A program made the position numbers and the translations under genes. A model generated the notes under the pieces. The model saw only the letters and a list, made by a program, of their open reading frames with translations, was not told the origin of the DNA and made no database searches. From an uncultured Bacteroides sp. (GTDB taxonomy: Bacteria; Bacteroidota; Bacteroidia; Bacteroidales; Bacteroidaceae): a DNA stretch of 22,216 nt. The first letter of the stretch is position 1. Each line of letters starts with the position of its first letter. The stretch covers positions 1-22,216 of the forward strand of contig USQO01000027.1 in NCBI GenBank assembly GCA_900556845.1, given 5' to 3'. This document shows positions 1 to 7,307 of the stretch, in pieces.

Positions 1-53
1 GCCGACCCTCTGCTTGTAAGGCAGATGCTCTGAACCAGCTGAGCTAAACGCCC
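1..53 (-). tRNA. tRNA-Val (anticodon TAC), cut by the window edge
   Basis: The minus strand from 53 down to 1 folds as the first 53 bases of a tRNA. It has a 7-base acceptor 5' strand beginning GGGCGTT, a D arm closed by GCTC/GAGC, an anticodon stem TCTGC/GCAGA around the loop CTTACAA, then the start of the variable region. The loop puts TAC at positions 34-36, so the tRNA reads valine codons. The T arm and the acceptor 3' strand lie beyond the left edge. The gene is preceded on its strand by a near-ideal Bacteroidetes promoter at 79-109. Other tRNA genes may follow in the same transcript outside the window. Confidence 0.93.
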
Positions 54-78
54 TTGCTCTCGTTCTCGATTGCGGATG

Positions 79-109
79 CAAAGGTACGCATTTTTTTTAT
101 TCCTGCAAA
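79..109 (-). promoter_or_regulatory. Bacteroidetes-type promoter of the tRNA-Val unit
   Basis: On the minus strand the sequence holds TTTG (106-109), a 19-base spacer, then TACCTTTG (79-86). This matches the Bacteroidetes primary sigma consensus TTTG-N19-21-TAnnTTTG exactly. Transcription would begin near position 72, about 20 bases before the tRNA 5' end. It is the best promoter match in the window and supports the assignment to Bacteroidetes. Confidence 0.85.
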
Positions 110-189
110 TTTTTGAAGAGAAATATTTCATTTTTCTTCAAAAAAAGTAGGGAATTAGGCTCATTGGCATTCAACAAGGCACATAAAAC

Positions 190-224
190 AAGGCTACTTC
201 CTCTTTTATAGAGAAAATAGCCTT
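190..224 (-). terminator. Intrinsic terminator after the PI-PLC-like gene
   Basis: The arms are 190-203 and 211-224 around a 7-base loop. Read as minus-strand RNA, all 14 positions pair, two of them as G-U. On the plus strand the same two positions would be C-A mismatches, so the hairpin is built for minus-strand RNA. A U-rich stretch (GTTTTATG) follows. It lies 52 bases past the stop codon of the gene ending at 277. Confidence 0.75.
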
Positions 225-276
225 ATTCAATAAAGCCAGCTGTATCAACTGGTCTTACTCAAAAAACTGAAATTCT

Positions 277-1104
277 TTATTTCTTCAAGAACTTAGACAA
301 TCCGCCTATCGCATTTTTCACTGCAGTCGATGTAGACGAAGAGGAAGAAGAGTGTGCTTTCACCCAAGCATCCGGAGCACCAAGCTCGGGGAAATCAAGC
401 ATCAGCACAATATTTTCCTTACTGCTGTCGTTCAACCAGTCGCTCCAATATTTCGGATTATCCTGCTTGGCAAATCCTTCCGGACGGTCCAAAAATTCTT
501 TAATACCCGACTTGAACTTATCTGTATTAAGTTTTTTATTGGTCTGTAAATCTGCTACAGCTGTATTCAGTTCGGTAAATACTTTATAACGTTCTTCACG
601 GGCTACAGATGGGGTATTGAAGTTATAAATAACCGGATGGTCGCCCGGATATTTGGTCCATCCTCCTATAAAATGAATATTTTTATACTTTTCAGTAACT
701 TCCTTACACAAAGCTTTAAATGCTTCATGCTGGGTTTCACCAATCTTTGAAGTGTTTTCCAACACAAAGTTTACAGCACAGTCTCCTTTTTTATTCAGAT
801 AGTCCAGCACAGTATATGCATCTACCTCTGCAAACTCTACTTCTCCATGAGCAAAATAAGGTACTCCATCAATAAAACGGATACGGAGGTCGAAAAAGCG
901 TACACCAAAGTCGTACTGCTCGGTATAAGTCATACTTTGGCATTTGGCAAAAGGCCACATCACCAACATTGCCTGGGTACGAGGTTTCATATAAGTCATC
1001 GAATTGTGTGTACCCAATTTTCTTTTTGAATAATCTTGTGCCATAGCTGTAGTAATTGTTATTCCCAACATGGTACACAGCATAAATACATAACGTAGTT
1101 TCAT
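277..1104 (-). CDS. Secreted PI-PLC-like (X-domain) phosphodiesterase
   Basis: This is a predicted exported protein of 275 residues with a signal peptide (about 1-22, ending TTAMAQ). It then shows the start of a PLC-like TIM-barrel phosphodiesterase: GTHNS (31-35), GVRFFDLRIR (67-76) and FAHGEV (84-89). In bacterial phosphatidylinositol-specific phospholipase C two histidines and an arginine perform the catalysis; H33, R74 and H86 are in the matching places. The Asp that normally follows the first His is Asn here (N34), as in some family members. The length fits a single-domain bacterial PI-PLC. The C-terminus carries a serine-rich stretch (about 253-260). Substrate is unknown: it could cleave phosphoinositides, GPI anchors or another phosphodiester. 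It is a single-gene unit between two terminators. Confidence 0.82.
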   Translation of the reverse strand: MKLRYVFMLCTMLGITITTAMAQDYSKRKLGTHNSMTYMKPRTQAMLVMWPFAKCQSMTYTEQYDFGVRFFDLRIRFIDGVPYFAHGEVEFAEVDAYTVLDYLNKKGDCAVNFVLENTSKIGETQHEAFKALCKEVTEKYKNIHFIGGWTKYPGDHPVIYNFNTPSVAREERYKVFTELNTAVADLQTNKKLNTDKFKSGIKEFLDRPEGFAKQDNPKYWSDWLNDSSKENIVLMLDFPELGAPDAWVKAHSSSSSSTSTAVKNAIGGLSKFLKK

Positions 1105-1167
1105 CTTATTTGATTTTTAAATTAGATAAAATTTTCTGTTATCTCAGTCCTTATTACCACAAAAAAA

Positions 1168-1213
1168 GATTATACAGCTTGTCATTCTGCCATATCAGAC
1201 AAGCTGTATAATC
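1168..1213 (-). terminator. Strong intrinsic terminator after trpS
   Basis: A perfect 16-base inverted repeat (1168-1183 with 1198-1213) surrounds a 14-base loop. On the minus strand it is followed directly by seven T residues (1161-1167), the form of an intrinsic terminator. It lies 28 bases past the trpS stop codon, which makes the downstream phosphodiesterase gene a separate transcription unit. An A/T-rich tract on the other side could allow weak function in the opposite direction. Confidence 0.9.
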
Positions 1214-1241
1214 AATTTACTTTTTTATGATATGATTGTTT

Positions 1242-2333
1242 TTATTCAGAAAACCGTTTAGCTTGTTCTGCAATCAGGTCCATATCGTCAAAATAATTGA
1301 TTTTCATTGCTTGTCTCACTTCCGACATAGTCTGTGCAGCAGCTCCACGGGCTACCTCACAGCCCGCTTTCAGCATATCGTATACGGCAGGAATATCTTT
1401 TTCGAATTCTTTGCGACGCTCACGGATTGGACCGAGTTCTTCCTGCATAATGGCAGCCAAGAACTTTTTCACTTTCATGTCACCCAGTCCTCCACGTGTA
1501 TAGTGTCCTTTCAGCTCATCCAGGTTAGCATAATCCGGCAAGTAACGGCCAAAGTGTTCCGGCTTGCAGAATGCATCCAGATAAGTAAACACACAGTTTC
1601 CTTCCAGTTTTCCCGGATCGGTTACTTTGATATGAGTCGGGTCGGTATACATGCTCTTTACTTTCTTTTCTACTTCATCAGCCGAGTCAGAAAGATAGAT
1701 ACAGTTACCCAGCGACTTACTCATCTTAGCTTTTCCGTCAGTTCCCGGCAAACGCAGACAAGCTGCATTATCCGGCAAAAGGATTTCCGGTTCTACCAGT
1801 GTTTCACCGTAAATATGGTTGAAGCGGCGCACAATCTCACGAGTCTGCTCAATCATTGGTTCCTGGTCTTCACCCACAGGTACAGTAGTTGCCTTAAATG
1901 CTGCGATATCGGCAGCCTGGCTGATAGGGTATGTAAAGAAACCTACAGGAATGCTGGTTTCAAAGTTACGCATTTGGATTTCTGTTTTTACCGTCGGATT
2001 ACGCTGCAAACGTGATACAGTCACCAAATCCATGAAGTAGAAACTCAACTCATACAATTCAGGAATCTGCGACTGGATAAAGATAGTCGACTTGGCAGGG
2101 TCCAGTCCGACAGCCAGATAGTCCAAAGCCACCTCAATTACGTTCTGACGCACCTTTTCCGGATTCTCAATATTATCGGTAAGAGCCTGTCCGTCGGCCT
2201 CGAATATAAAAATCTTATCATATAATCCTGAATTCTGCAACTCTACACGTCTGCGCAGCGAACCCACATAGTGTCCAATGTGCAGCTTACCGGTAGGACG
2301 GTCTCCCGTCAGGATAATTTTTTCTTTTTTCAT
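1242..2333 (-). CDS. trpS: Tryptophanyl-tRNA synthetase
   Basis: This class I aminoacyl-tRNA synthetase charges tRNA-Trp with tryptophan in the cytoplasm. The 363 residues contain the nucleotide-binding signature PTGKLHIGHYVG (13-24, HIGH at 18-21) and the second signature KMSKS (203-207). The tryptophan-site region is visible around 125-165 (SIPVGFFTYPISQAADI and GEDQEPMIEQTREI). Length is slightly above the roughly 330 residues of E. coli TrpS. The first motif reads GDRPTGKLHIGHYVG rather than the E. coli-like form ending LGNYLG, so it belongs to the other bacterial TrpRS subtype. The start is the ATG at 2333, directly before the signature-bearing fold. It is a monocistronic unit, divergent from carB, with its own promoter and a strong terminator. 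Confidence 0.97.
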   Translation of the reverse strand: MKKEKIILTGDRPTGKLHIGHYVGSLRRRVELQNSGLYDKIFIFEADGQALTDNIENPEKVRQNVIEVALDYLAVGLDPAKSTIFIQSQIPELYELSFYFMDLVTVSRLQRNPTVKTEIQMRNFETSIPVGFFTYPISQAADIAAFKATTVPVGEDQEPMIEQTREIVRRFNHIYGETLVEPEILLPDNAACLRLPGTDGKAKMSKSLGNCIYLSDSADEVEKKVKSMYTDPTHIKVTDPGKLEGNCVFTYLDAFCKPEHFGRYLPDYANLDELKGHYTRGGLGDMKVKKFLAAIMQEELGPIRERRKEFEKDIPAVYDMLKAGCEVARGAAAQTMSEVRQAMKINYFDDMDLIAEQAKRFSE

Positions 2334-2371
2334 GCTATCTTTGATTTTATCGTTATTTTCAGTATTGACGG

Positions 2372-2403
2372 CAAAGATAGGCAGAAATTTTCTTAAATTA
2401 AAA
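2372..2403 (-). promoter_or_regulatory. Probable trpS promoter
   Basis: On the minus strand TATCTTTG (2372-2379) matches the Bacteroidetes -7 element fully. TTTT stands 20 bases upstream (2400-2403), one base from the -33 consensus. Transcription would begin near 2365, leaving a leader of about 30 bases before the ATG. Confidence 0.65.
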
Positions 2404-2413
2404 GTCTGGATAC

Positions 2414-2444
2414 TTTGATTTCTTTAAAATAAATAGTTTCTTTG
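2414..2444 (+). promoter_or_regulatory. Probable carB promoter
   Basis: TTTG (2414-2417), a 19-base spacer, then TTTCTTTG (2437-2444). This differs from TTTG-N19-TAnnTTTG at one position. It sits back to back with the trpS promoter, so the 162-base region between the two start codons serves both genes. Transcription would begin near 2451, about 45 bases before the ATG. Confidence 0.6.
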
Positions 2445-2495
2445 CTATGACCTTAATATGAAACGAAAAATACAACCTAAAAAATATTCCTATAT

Positions 2496-5400
2496 ATGAA
2501 AAAACAGCTTAAGAAAGTTCTTGTGCTCGGTTCAGGAGCTTTGAAAATTGGTCAGGCCGGCGAATTTGACTATTCAGGTTCACAGGCCTTGAAAGCTCTG
2601 CGCGAAGAGGGCATCCGCTCGGTATTGGTTAACCCGAATATCGCAACCATCCAGACTTCCGAAGGTATTGCAGATCAGGTTTATTTTCTGCCTGTCACTA
2701 CACACTTCGTTACGGAAATCATAAAAAAAGAACGTCCTGACGGTATCTTGCTGGCATTTGGTGGACAGACTGCACTGAACTGCGGTACTGAACTTTATCA
2801 GAAAGGTATCCTGAAAGAATACGGTGTAGAGGTACTGGGTACTTCTGTCGATGCTATCATGTATACAGAAGACCGTGACTTGTTTGTGAAGAAACTGGAC
2901 GAAATCGAAATGAAGACTCCGGTAAGCCAGGCAGTAGAGAACATGGAAGATGCACTGGCTGCCGCACGCCGCATCGGTTATCCGGTTATGATTCGCTCAG
3001 CTTATGCTTTAGGTGGACTCGGTAGTGGTATCTGTCCGAACGAAGAGAAGTTTATCGAACTGGCCGAAAGTGCTTTCACCTTCTCTCCACAGATTTTGGT
3101 AGAAGAATCACTGAAAGGCTGGAAAGAAATCGAATTCGAAGTTATCCGTGATGCAAACGACCACTGCTTCACCGTAGCCAGCATGGAAAACTTTGACCCA
3201 CTGGGTATTCACACAGGTGAGTCTATCGTCGTGGCTCCAACTTGCTCTCTGCGTCAGTCACAGGTAGAAATGCTGCAGGAGTTGTCAAAGAAATGTATCC
3301 GTCACTTGGGTATTGTTGGCGAATGTAACATTCAGTATGCATTCAATGCTGATACAGATGATTACCGTGTAATCGAAGTAAATGCTCGTCTGAGCCGTTC
3401 TTCTGCACTGGCATCCAAAGCTACAGGTTATCCGTTGGCATTCGTTGCAGCCAAGATTGCATTGGGTTATACACTCGACCAGATTGGTGAAATGGGAACT
3501 CCCAACTCTGCTTATGTGGCTCCAGAATTGGATTACCTCATCTGTAAGATTCCACGTTGGGACCTTACCAAGTTTGCCGGCGTTTCCCGCCACATTGGTT
3601 CCAGCATGAAATCGGTAGGCGAAATCATGTCTATCGGACGTTCTTTCGAAGAAATTATCCAGAAAGGTTTGCGTATGATCGGACAGGGTATGCACGGCTT
3701 TGTTGGTAACGATGGTGTACACTTCGACAACCTGGACGATGAACTGGAGAACCCGACTGACTTGCGTATTTTTGCTATTGCCGTAGCTCTAGAAAAAGGA
3801 TATGGTATCGACCGTATCTACGAGCTGACTAAAATAGACCCTTGGTTCCTTGGCAAGCTGAAAAATATTGTCGACTACAAGCAAAAACTGGAAAGTCTGA
3901 ACTCACTGGAAGAGATTACACCGGAAATCATGCGCGAAGCTAAGCGTCTAGGTTTCTCCGACTTCCAGATTGCACGCTTTGTACTGAAACCGGCAGGCGG
4001 AAACATGGAAAAAGAAAACCTGGCTGTCCGCGCTCACCGCAAGAGCATGAACATTCTGCCAGCCGTAAAACGTATCAATACAGTTGCTTCTGAACATCCT
4101 GAACTGACCAACTATCTGTATATGACTTATACGGTAGAAGGATACGATGTCAACTATTATAAGAATGAAAAATCGGTTGTCGTACTGGGTTCGGGTGCTT
4201 ACCGCATCGGTTCATCTGTTGAGTTTGACTGGTGTTCGGTTAATGCTATCCAGACAGCCAGAAAACTGGGCTACAAGTCTATCATGATTAACTACAACCC
4301 GGAAACTGTATCTACCGACTACGATATGTGCGACCGCCTGTACTTCGATGAACTTTCGTTCGAACGTGTACTCGATGTAATCGACCTGGAACAGCCAAAA
4401 GGTGTTATCGTTTCTGTAGGTGGCCAGATTCCAAACAACCTTGCCATGAAGCTGCATCGCCAGTCAGTTCCTATTCTGGGTACCTCTCCAGTATCTATCG
4501 ACCGTGCAGAAAACCGAAACAAATTCTCGGCTATGCTCGACCAGTTGGGCATCGACCAGCCAGCATGGAAAGAGCTGACCAGCATGGAAGACATGCACGA
4601 ATTTATCGAGAAGGTAGGATATCCGGTACTGGTACGTCCATCATACGTACTGAGTGGAGCTGCCATGAACGTATGCCACGATGAAGAAGAGCTTACCCGC
4701 TTCCTGCAAATGGCCAAACAGGTTTCGAAGGAATATCCGGTAGTTGTTTCTCAGTTCATGCAGAATACCAAAGAAATAGAGTTCGATGCTGTAGCTCAGA
4801 ACGGTGAAGTCGTAGAATACGCTATTTCCGAGCATATTGAATATGCAGGTGTACACTCAGGTGATGCTACGCTGGTATTCCCTGCACAGCAGATTTACTT
4901 CTCTACAGCTCGCCTCATCAAGAAAATCAGCCGTCAGATTGCAAAAGAGCTGAACATCTCTGGTCCGTTCAACATCCAGTTCCTGGCCAAGAACAACGAA
5001 GTAAAAGTTATCGAATGTAACCTGCGTGCATCACGAAGCTTCCCGTTTGTTTCGAAGATTCTGAAACGCAACTTCATCGAAACTGCTACCCGCATCATGC
5101 TGGACGCTCCTTATACACAGCCCGACAAATCGGCATTCGATATTGACCGCATCGGTGTAAAAGCTTCTCAGTTCTCGTTTGCCCGTCTGCAAAATGCCGA
5201 CCCTGTTTTGGGTGTAGACATGTCGTCTACCGGTGAAGTAGGCTGCTTGGGCGATGACTTCAACGAAGCTTTGCTGAATGCCATGATTGCTACCGGCTAC
5301 AAGATTCCGAAGAAATCGGTTATGTTCTCATCCGGTGCTACCAAATCGAAAGTAGACTTGCTCGATGCCAGCCGTATGCTCAGCGAAAAAGGATACAGCA

Positions 5401-5720
5401 TTTATGCTACAGCCGGCACTGCTACGTTCCTGAATGCACACGGCGTTCCTACCACACCGGTATTCTGGCCCGATGAACGTCCGGATGCTGAAAACAATGT
5501 GATGAAAATGATTAGCGAACACAAGTTCGACCTGATTGTAAATATTCCGAAGAACCACTCCAAACGTGAGCTGACCAACGGCTACCGTATCCGCCGCGGT
5601 TCTATTGACCACAACATACCATTGATTACCAATGCACGTCTGGCCAAAGCCTTCATCCAGGCATTCTGCCAAATGAGTGAAGACGAAATCCAGATAAAGA
5701 GCTGGCAGGAATATCAATAA
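2496..5720 (+). CDS. carB: Carbamoyl-phosphate synthase large subunit, eukaryote-like
   Basis: This large subunit makes carbamoyl phosphate from bicarbonate, ammonia and two ATP, for pyrimidine and arginine synthesis. Its 1074 residues match the usual length (E. coli, 1073). Two homologous halves each hold an ATP-grasp unit: the first opens with VLVLGSGALKIGQAGEFDYS (9-28), the second with VVVLGSGAYRIGSSVEFDWC. A C-terminal MGS-like allosteric domain follows (about 935-1074). Many stretches match human CPS1/CAD more than E. coli CarB, for example QAGEFDYSGSQA, VGECNIQ, SSALASKATGYPLAF and FDWC. The allosteric domain has T972, T975, W991, N1016 and N1028 in places matching the N-acetylglutamate site of CPS1. 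The glutaminase subunit CarA is not adjacent, so it must be encoded elsewhere or ammonia is used directly. The start is the ATG shortly downstream of a promoter; a terminator follows. Confidence 0.97.
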   Translation: MKKQLKKVLVLGSGALKIGQAGEFDYSGSQALKALREEGIRSVLVNPNIATIQTSEGIADQVYFLPVTTHFVTEIIKKERPDGILLAFGGQTALNCGTELYQKGILKEYGVEVLGTSVDAIMYTEDRDLFVKKLDEIEMKTPVSQAVENMEDALAAARRIGYPVMIRSAYALGGLGSGICPNEEKFIELAESAFTFSPQILVEESLKGWKEIEFEVIRDANDHCFTVASMENFDPLGIHTGESIVVAPTCSLRQSQVEMLQELSKKCIRHLGIVGECNIQYAFNADTDDYRVIEVNARLSRSSALASKATGYPLAFVAAKIALGYTLDQIGEMGTPNSAYVAPELDYLICKIPRWDLTKFAGVSRHIGSSMKSVGEIMSIGRSFEEIIQKGLRMIGQGMHGFVGNDGVHFDNLDDELENPTDLRIFAIAVALEKGYGIDRIYELTKIDPWFLGKLKNIVDYKQKLESLNSLEEITPEIMREAKRLGFSDFQIARFVLKPAGGNMEKENLAVRAHRKSMNILPAVKRINTVASEHPELTNYLYMTYTVEGYDVNYYKNEKSVVVLGSGAYRIGSSVEFDWCSVNAIQTARKLGYKSIMINYNPETVSTDYDMCDRLYFDELSFERVLDVIDLEQPKGVIVSVGGQIPNNLAMKLHRQSVPILGTSPVSIDRAENRNKFSAMLDQLGIDQPAWKELTSMEDMHEFIEKVGYPVLVRPSYVLSGAAMNVCHDEEELTRFLQMAKQVSKEYPVVVSQFMQNTKEIEFDAVAQNGEVVEYAISEHIEYAGVHSGDATLVFPAQQIYFSTARLIKKISRQIAKELNISGPFNIQFLAKNNEVKVIECNLRASRSFPFVSKILKRNFIETATRIMLDAPYTQPDKSAFDIDRIGVKASQFSFARLQNADPVLGVDMSSTGEVGCLGDDFNEALLNAMIATGYKIPKKSVMFSSGATKSKVDLLDASRMLSEKGYSIYATAGTATFLNAHGVPTTPVFWPDERPDAENNVMKMISEHKFDLIVNIPKNHSKRELTNGYRIRRGSIDHNIPLITNARLAKAFIQAFCQMSEDEIQIKSWQEYQ

Positions 5721-5745
5721 GCCGATATAACCGTTCCTAAATACC

Positions 5746-5788
5746 AAAGCCCTTCCCGAACCATCAACGAGTCCGGGAAGGGCTTTTT
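5746..5788 (+). terminator. Intrinsic terminator after carB
   Basis: A perfect 13-base inverted repeat (5746-5758 with 5774-5786), rich in G and C in its core, is followed by T residues (5784-5788) on the plus strand. It begins 26 bases past the carB stop codon. The minus-strand gene ending at 5814 converges on it, but the other side has no strong T tract, so it is mainly a plus-strand terminator. Confidence 0.88.
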
Positions 5789-5813
5789 CCTTATCTGTAC
5801 TCTCAAAGAACCA

Positions 5814-6332
5814 TTATTTCTTCAAGGCTTCTTCTATCTTCTTCATCAACTCCGCAAATTCACTCTTCTCAAAACCTACAGAAGCATAGATTACCTTTCC
5901 AGTCTTATCAATCAGATAAGCACGAGGGATAGATTTTCCGGCAAATTTAGAGAACACCTCACGCTTCGGGTCCGGATAGAGCGGGAAAGTAAACTTCTTG
6001 CGTTCGTTATATTTCTTCAAATCGGCATCTGTATGCTCGCGGCCAATCACCAGCAACTTGAAGTTCTTGTTATCCTTAAACTTCGGCCAAAGCTGTTTCT
6101 CTACTTCAGCCAGTTCCAACTGGCAAGGGCCACACCAGGTAGCAAACAAGCTCACCAGCACCACTTTACCTTTCAAGTCGGCCGGATTTACGTTTCCATA
6201 AGTCTCTGATTTCAGCACAAACTGAGGCATCTTATCGCCCACCACCAACTCGTTGGCATCTCCCTGTGCAAAAGCAGCTGTTGCCACAAACAAGACAGCC
6301 AGCAACAACATCATTTTTCTTAAGTTCTTCAT
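5814..6332 (-). CDS. Exported thioredoxin-fold (TlpA/ResA-like) protein
   Basis: This is a predicted periplasmic thiol-disulfide oxidoreductase of 172 residues. A signal peptide (about 1-23, MLLLAVLFVATAAFAQ) is followed by an AhpC/TSA-Redoxin type thioredoxin fold. The redox motif WCGPC is at 66-70 in the context SLFATWCGPC, with the expected Pro in SIPRAYLID (the cis-Pro loop). The frame stays open 14 codons upstream to 6374, but the ATG at 6332 gives a clean signal peptide and was chosen. TlpA-like proteins keep periplasmic cysteines reduced, for example during cytochrome c maturation; the partner here cannot be told from the context. The gene stands alone, divergent from yaaA, with a perfect -7 box at 6376-6383. 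Confidence 0.88.
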   Translation of the reverse strand: MKNLRKMMLLLAVLFVATAAFAQGDANELVVGDKMPQFVLKSETYGNVNPADLKGKVVLVSLFATWCGPCQLELAEVEKQLWPKFKDNKNFKLLVIGREHTDADLKKYNERKKFTFPLYPDPKREVFSKFAGKSIPRAYLIDKTGKVIYASVGFEKSEFAELMKKIEEALKK

Positions 6333-6375
6333 AATTCTTTTGTTAAGTTTGTCAAACAATTGTTTTATCGGCACA

Positions 6376-6383
6376 CAAATATA
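6376..6383 (-). promoter_or_regulatory. -7 element for the thioredoxin-fold gene
   Basis: The minus strand reads TATATTTG, a full match to the Bacteroidetes -7 element, 43 bases before the chosen ATG. No good TTTG lies 19-21 bases upstream, so the call rests on the -7 box and its position. Confidence 0.5.
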
Positions 6384-6416
6384 TCTGTTTTTTCAGCGAT
6401 AACACCATCAGAAGCT

Positions 6417-6424
6417 TATCTTTG
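6417..6424 (+). promoter_or_regulatory. -7 element for yaaA
   Basis: TATCTTTG is a full match to the Bacteroidetes -7 element, 29 bases before the yaaA ATG. The -33 region is a T-rich run without a clear TTTG. It is back to back with the -7 element of the thioredoxin-fold gene, about 33 bases apart, so the two promoters may interfere. Confidence 0.5.
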
Positions 6425-6453
6425 CAAAAAGTTTAACAAAAAAGACCACTATC

Positions 6454-7224
6454 ATGATAACCTATATTTCGTGTTCAAAGACCATGGTAAACCAGCTGTC
6501 CGGGCAACACCTCCCAGCTTTTACCACCACTCCCCTCTTTGAAACCACCGCACGCGAGTTTGCCATGCAACTGTGCCAGATACCGCAAGAAGAACTGGCC
6601 GAAGCACTGAAAGTCAGTCCCCGCCTGGCAGCCGAAGTCATGTTACTGTACAGAGATTTCTGCTCGGCAGAACCTCCTGCCCTGCCTGCCATCTATTCCT
6701 ACACTGGAGTCGTTTTCAAACACCTTAATATAGGTGATTTCACACCTGACGAATTGGAATATACCCAAGCTCATCTGCGTATTTCCTCTTTCCTTTACGG
6801 ACTACTCCGCCCATTGGATGCCATCAAGAACTACCGGCTGGAAGGAAAAGTAAAACTCCCCGAAAACGGCAACCAGACAATGTTTGCCTATTGGAAACCC
6901 ATCCTGACCGACCTCTTTATAGAAGAAATCAAGGCCGCAGGAGGAATCCTGTTCTACCTGGCCAGCAACGAAATGAAAGACCTGTTCGACTGGAAAAAAG
7001 TAGAAAAAGAAGTCCGTGTCATCACGCCCGATTTTAAAGTCATGAAAAACGGAAAGCTGGCATCAGTCACCATCTACGCCAAAATGTGCCGGGGAGAAAT
7101 GACACGTTTCATCCTGAAAAACCGCATCGAATCGGTCGAAGCACTTCAACTCTTTTCTTGGGAAGGTTTCCGCTTCCGTCCGGAACTAAGCAACGATAAG
7201 AAGCTTCTTTTTGTAGCCGACTGA
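6454..7224 (+). CDS. yaaA: YaaA family peroxide-stress protein (DUF328)
   Basis: This cytoplasmic protein of 256 residues is close to the 258 of E. coli YaaA. Family signatures in order are: the N-terminal ISCSKTM (5-11), YTGVVFKHL (83-91), HLRISSFLYGLLRPLD (107-122) with NYRLE just after (126-130), YLASNEM, and near the end VTIYAKMCRGEMTRFI. E. coli YaaA lowers intracellular free iron and so limits Fenton damage during hydrogen peroxide stress; the fold binds DNA. A similar role here is inferred from the family. The start is the ATG 29 bases after a -7 element. It is a single gene with a short hairpin downstream. Its neighbour on the other strand is a thiol oxidoreductase, so a shared oxidative-stress context is possible but unproven. 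Confidence 0.93.
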   Translation: MITYISCSKTMVNQLSGQHLPAFTTTPLFETTAREFAMQLCQIPQEELAEALKVSPRLAAEVMLLYRDFCSAEPPALPAIYSYTGVVFKHLNIGDFTPDELEYTQAHLRISSFLYGLLRPLDAIKNYRLEGKVKLPENGNQTMFAYWKPILTDLFIEEIKAAGGILFYLASNEMKDLFDWKKVEKEVRVITPDFKVMKNGKLASVTIYAKMCRGEMTRFILKNRIESVEALQLFSWEGFRFRPELSNDKKLLFVAD

Positions 7225-7240
7225 CACTTTTCCTAAAAAC

Positions 7241-7289
7241 AAAAACAGCTTTCCAAAGCTCCGGTAAAGGGACATTGGGAAGCTGTCTT
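7241..7289. terminator. Convergent terminator between yaaA and mutL
   Basis: The hairpin arms are 7245-7254 and 7277-7286, pairing at 9 of 10 positions plus one G-T. On the minus strand they are followed by a T-rich tract (complement of the A-rich 7235-7246), which suits the end of the mutL unit. On the plus strand the following T run is short (CTTT). It lies between the yaaA stop (7224) and the mutL stop (7308). Confidence 0.65.
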
Positions 7290-7307
7290 TGAAATAGCCA
7301 CACAGCC

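Noticed and set aside
110..144. 10-base inverted repeat of T/A-rich sequence just upstream of the tRNA promoter
   Set aside because: It is AT-rich, with a 15-base loop and no clear U tract. A better terminator for the upstream gene exists at 190-224, so no function is assigned.
1236..2015. Plus-strand open frame of 259 codons opposite trpS
   Set aside because: It is fully antisense to trpS, which has both class I signatures. The Phe/Ser/His-rich translation is typical of a shadow frame.
5814..6374. Longer 186-codon form of the thioredoxin-fold protein
   Set aside because: The 14 extra residues place a charged stretch before a normal signal peptide. The ATG at 6332 fits an exported protein better.
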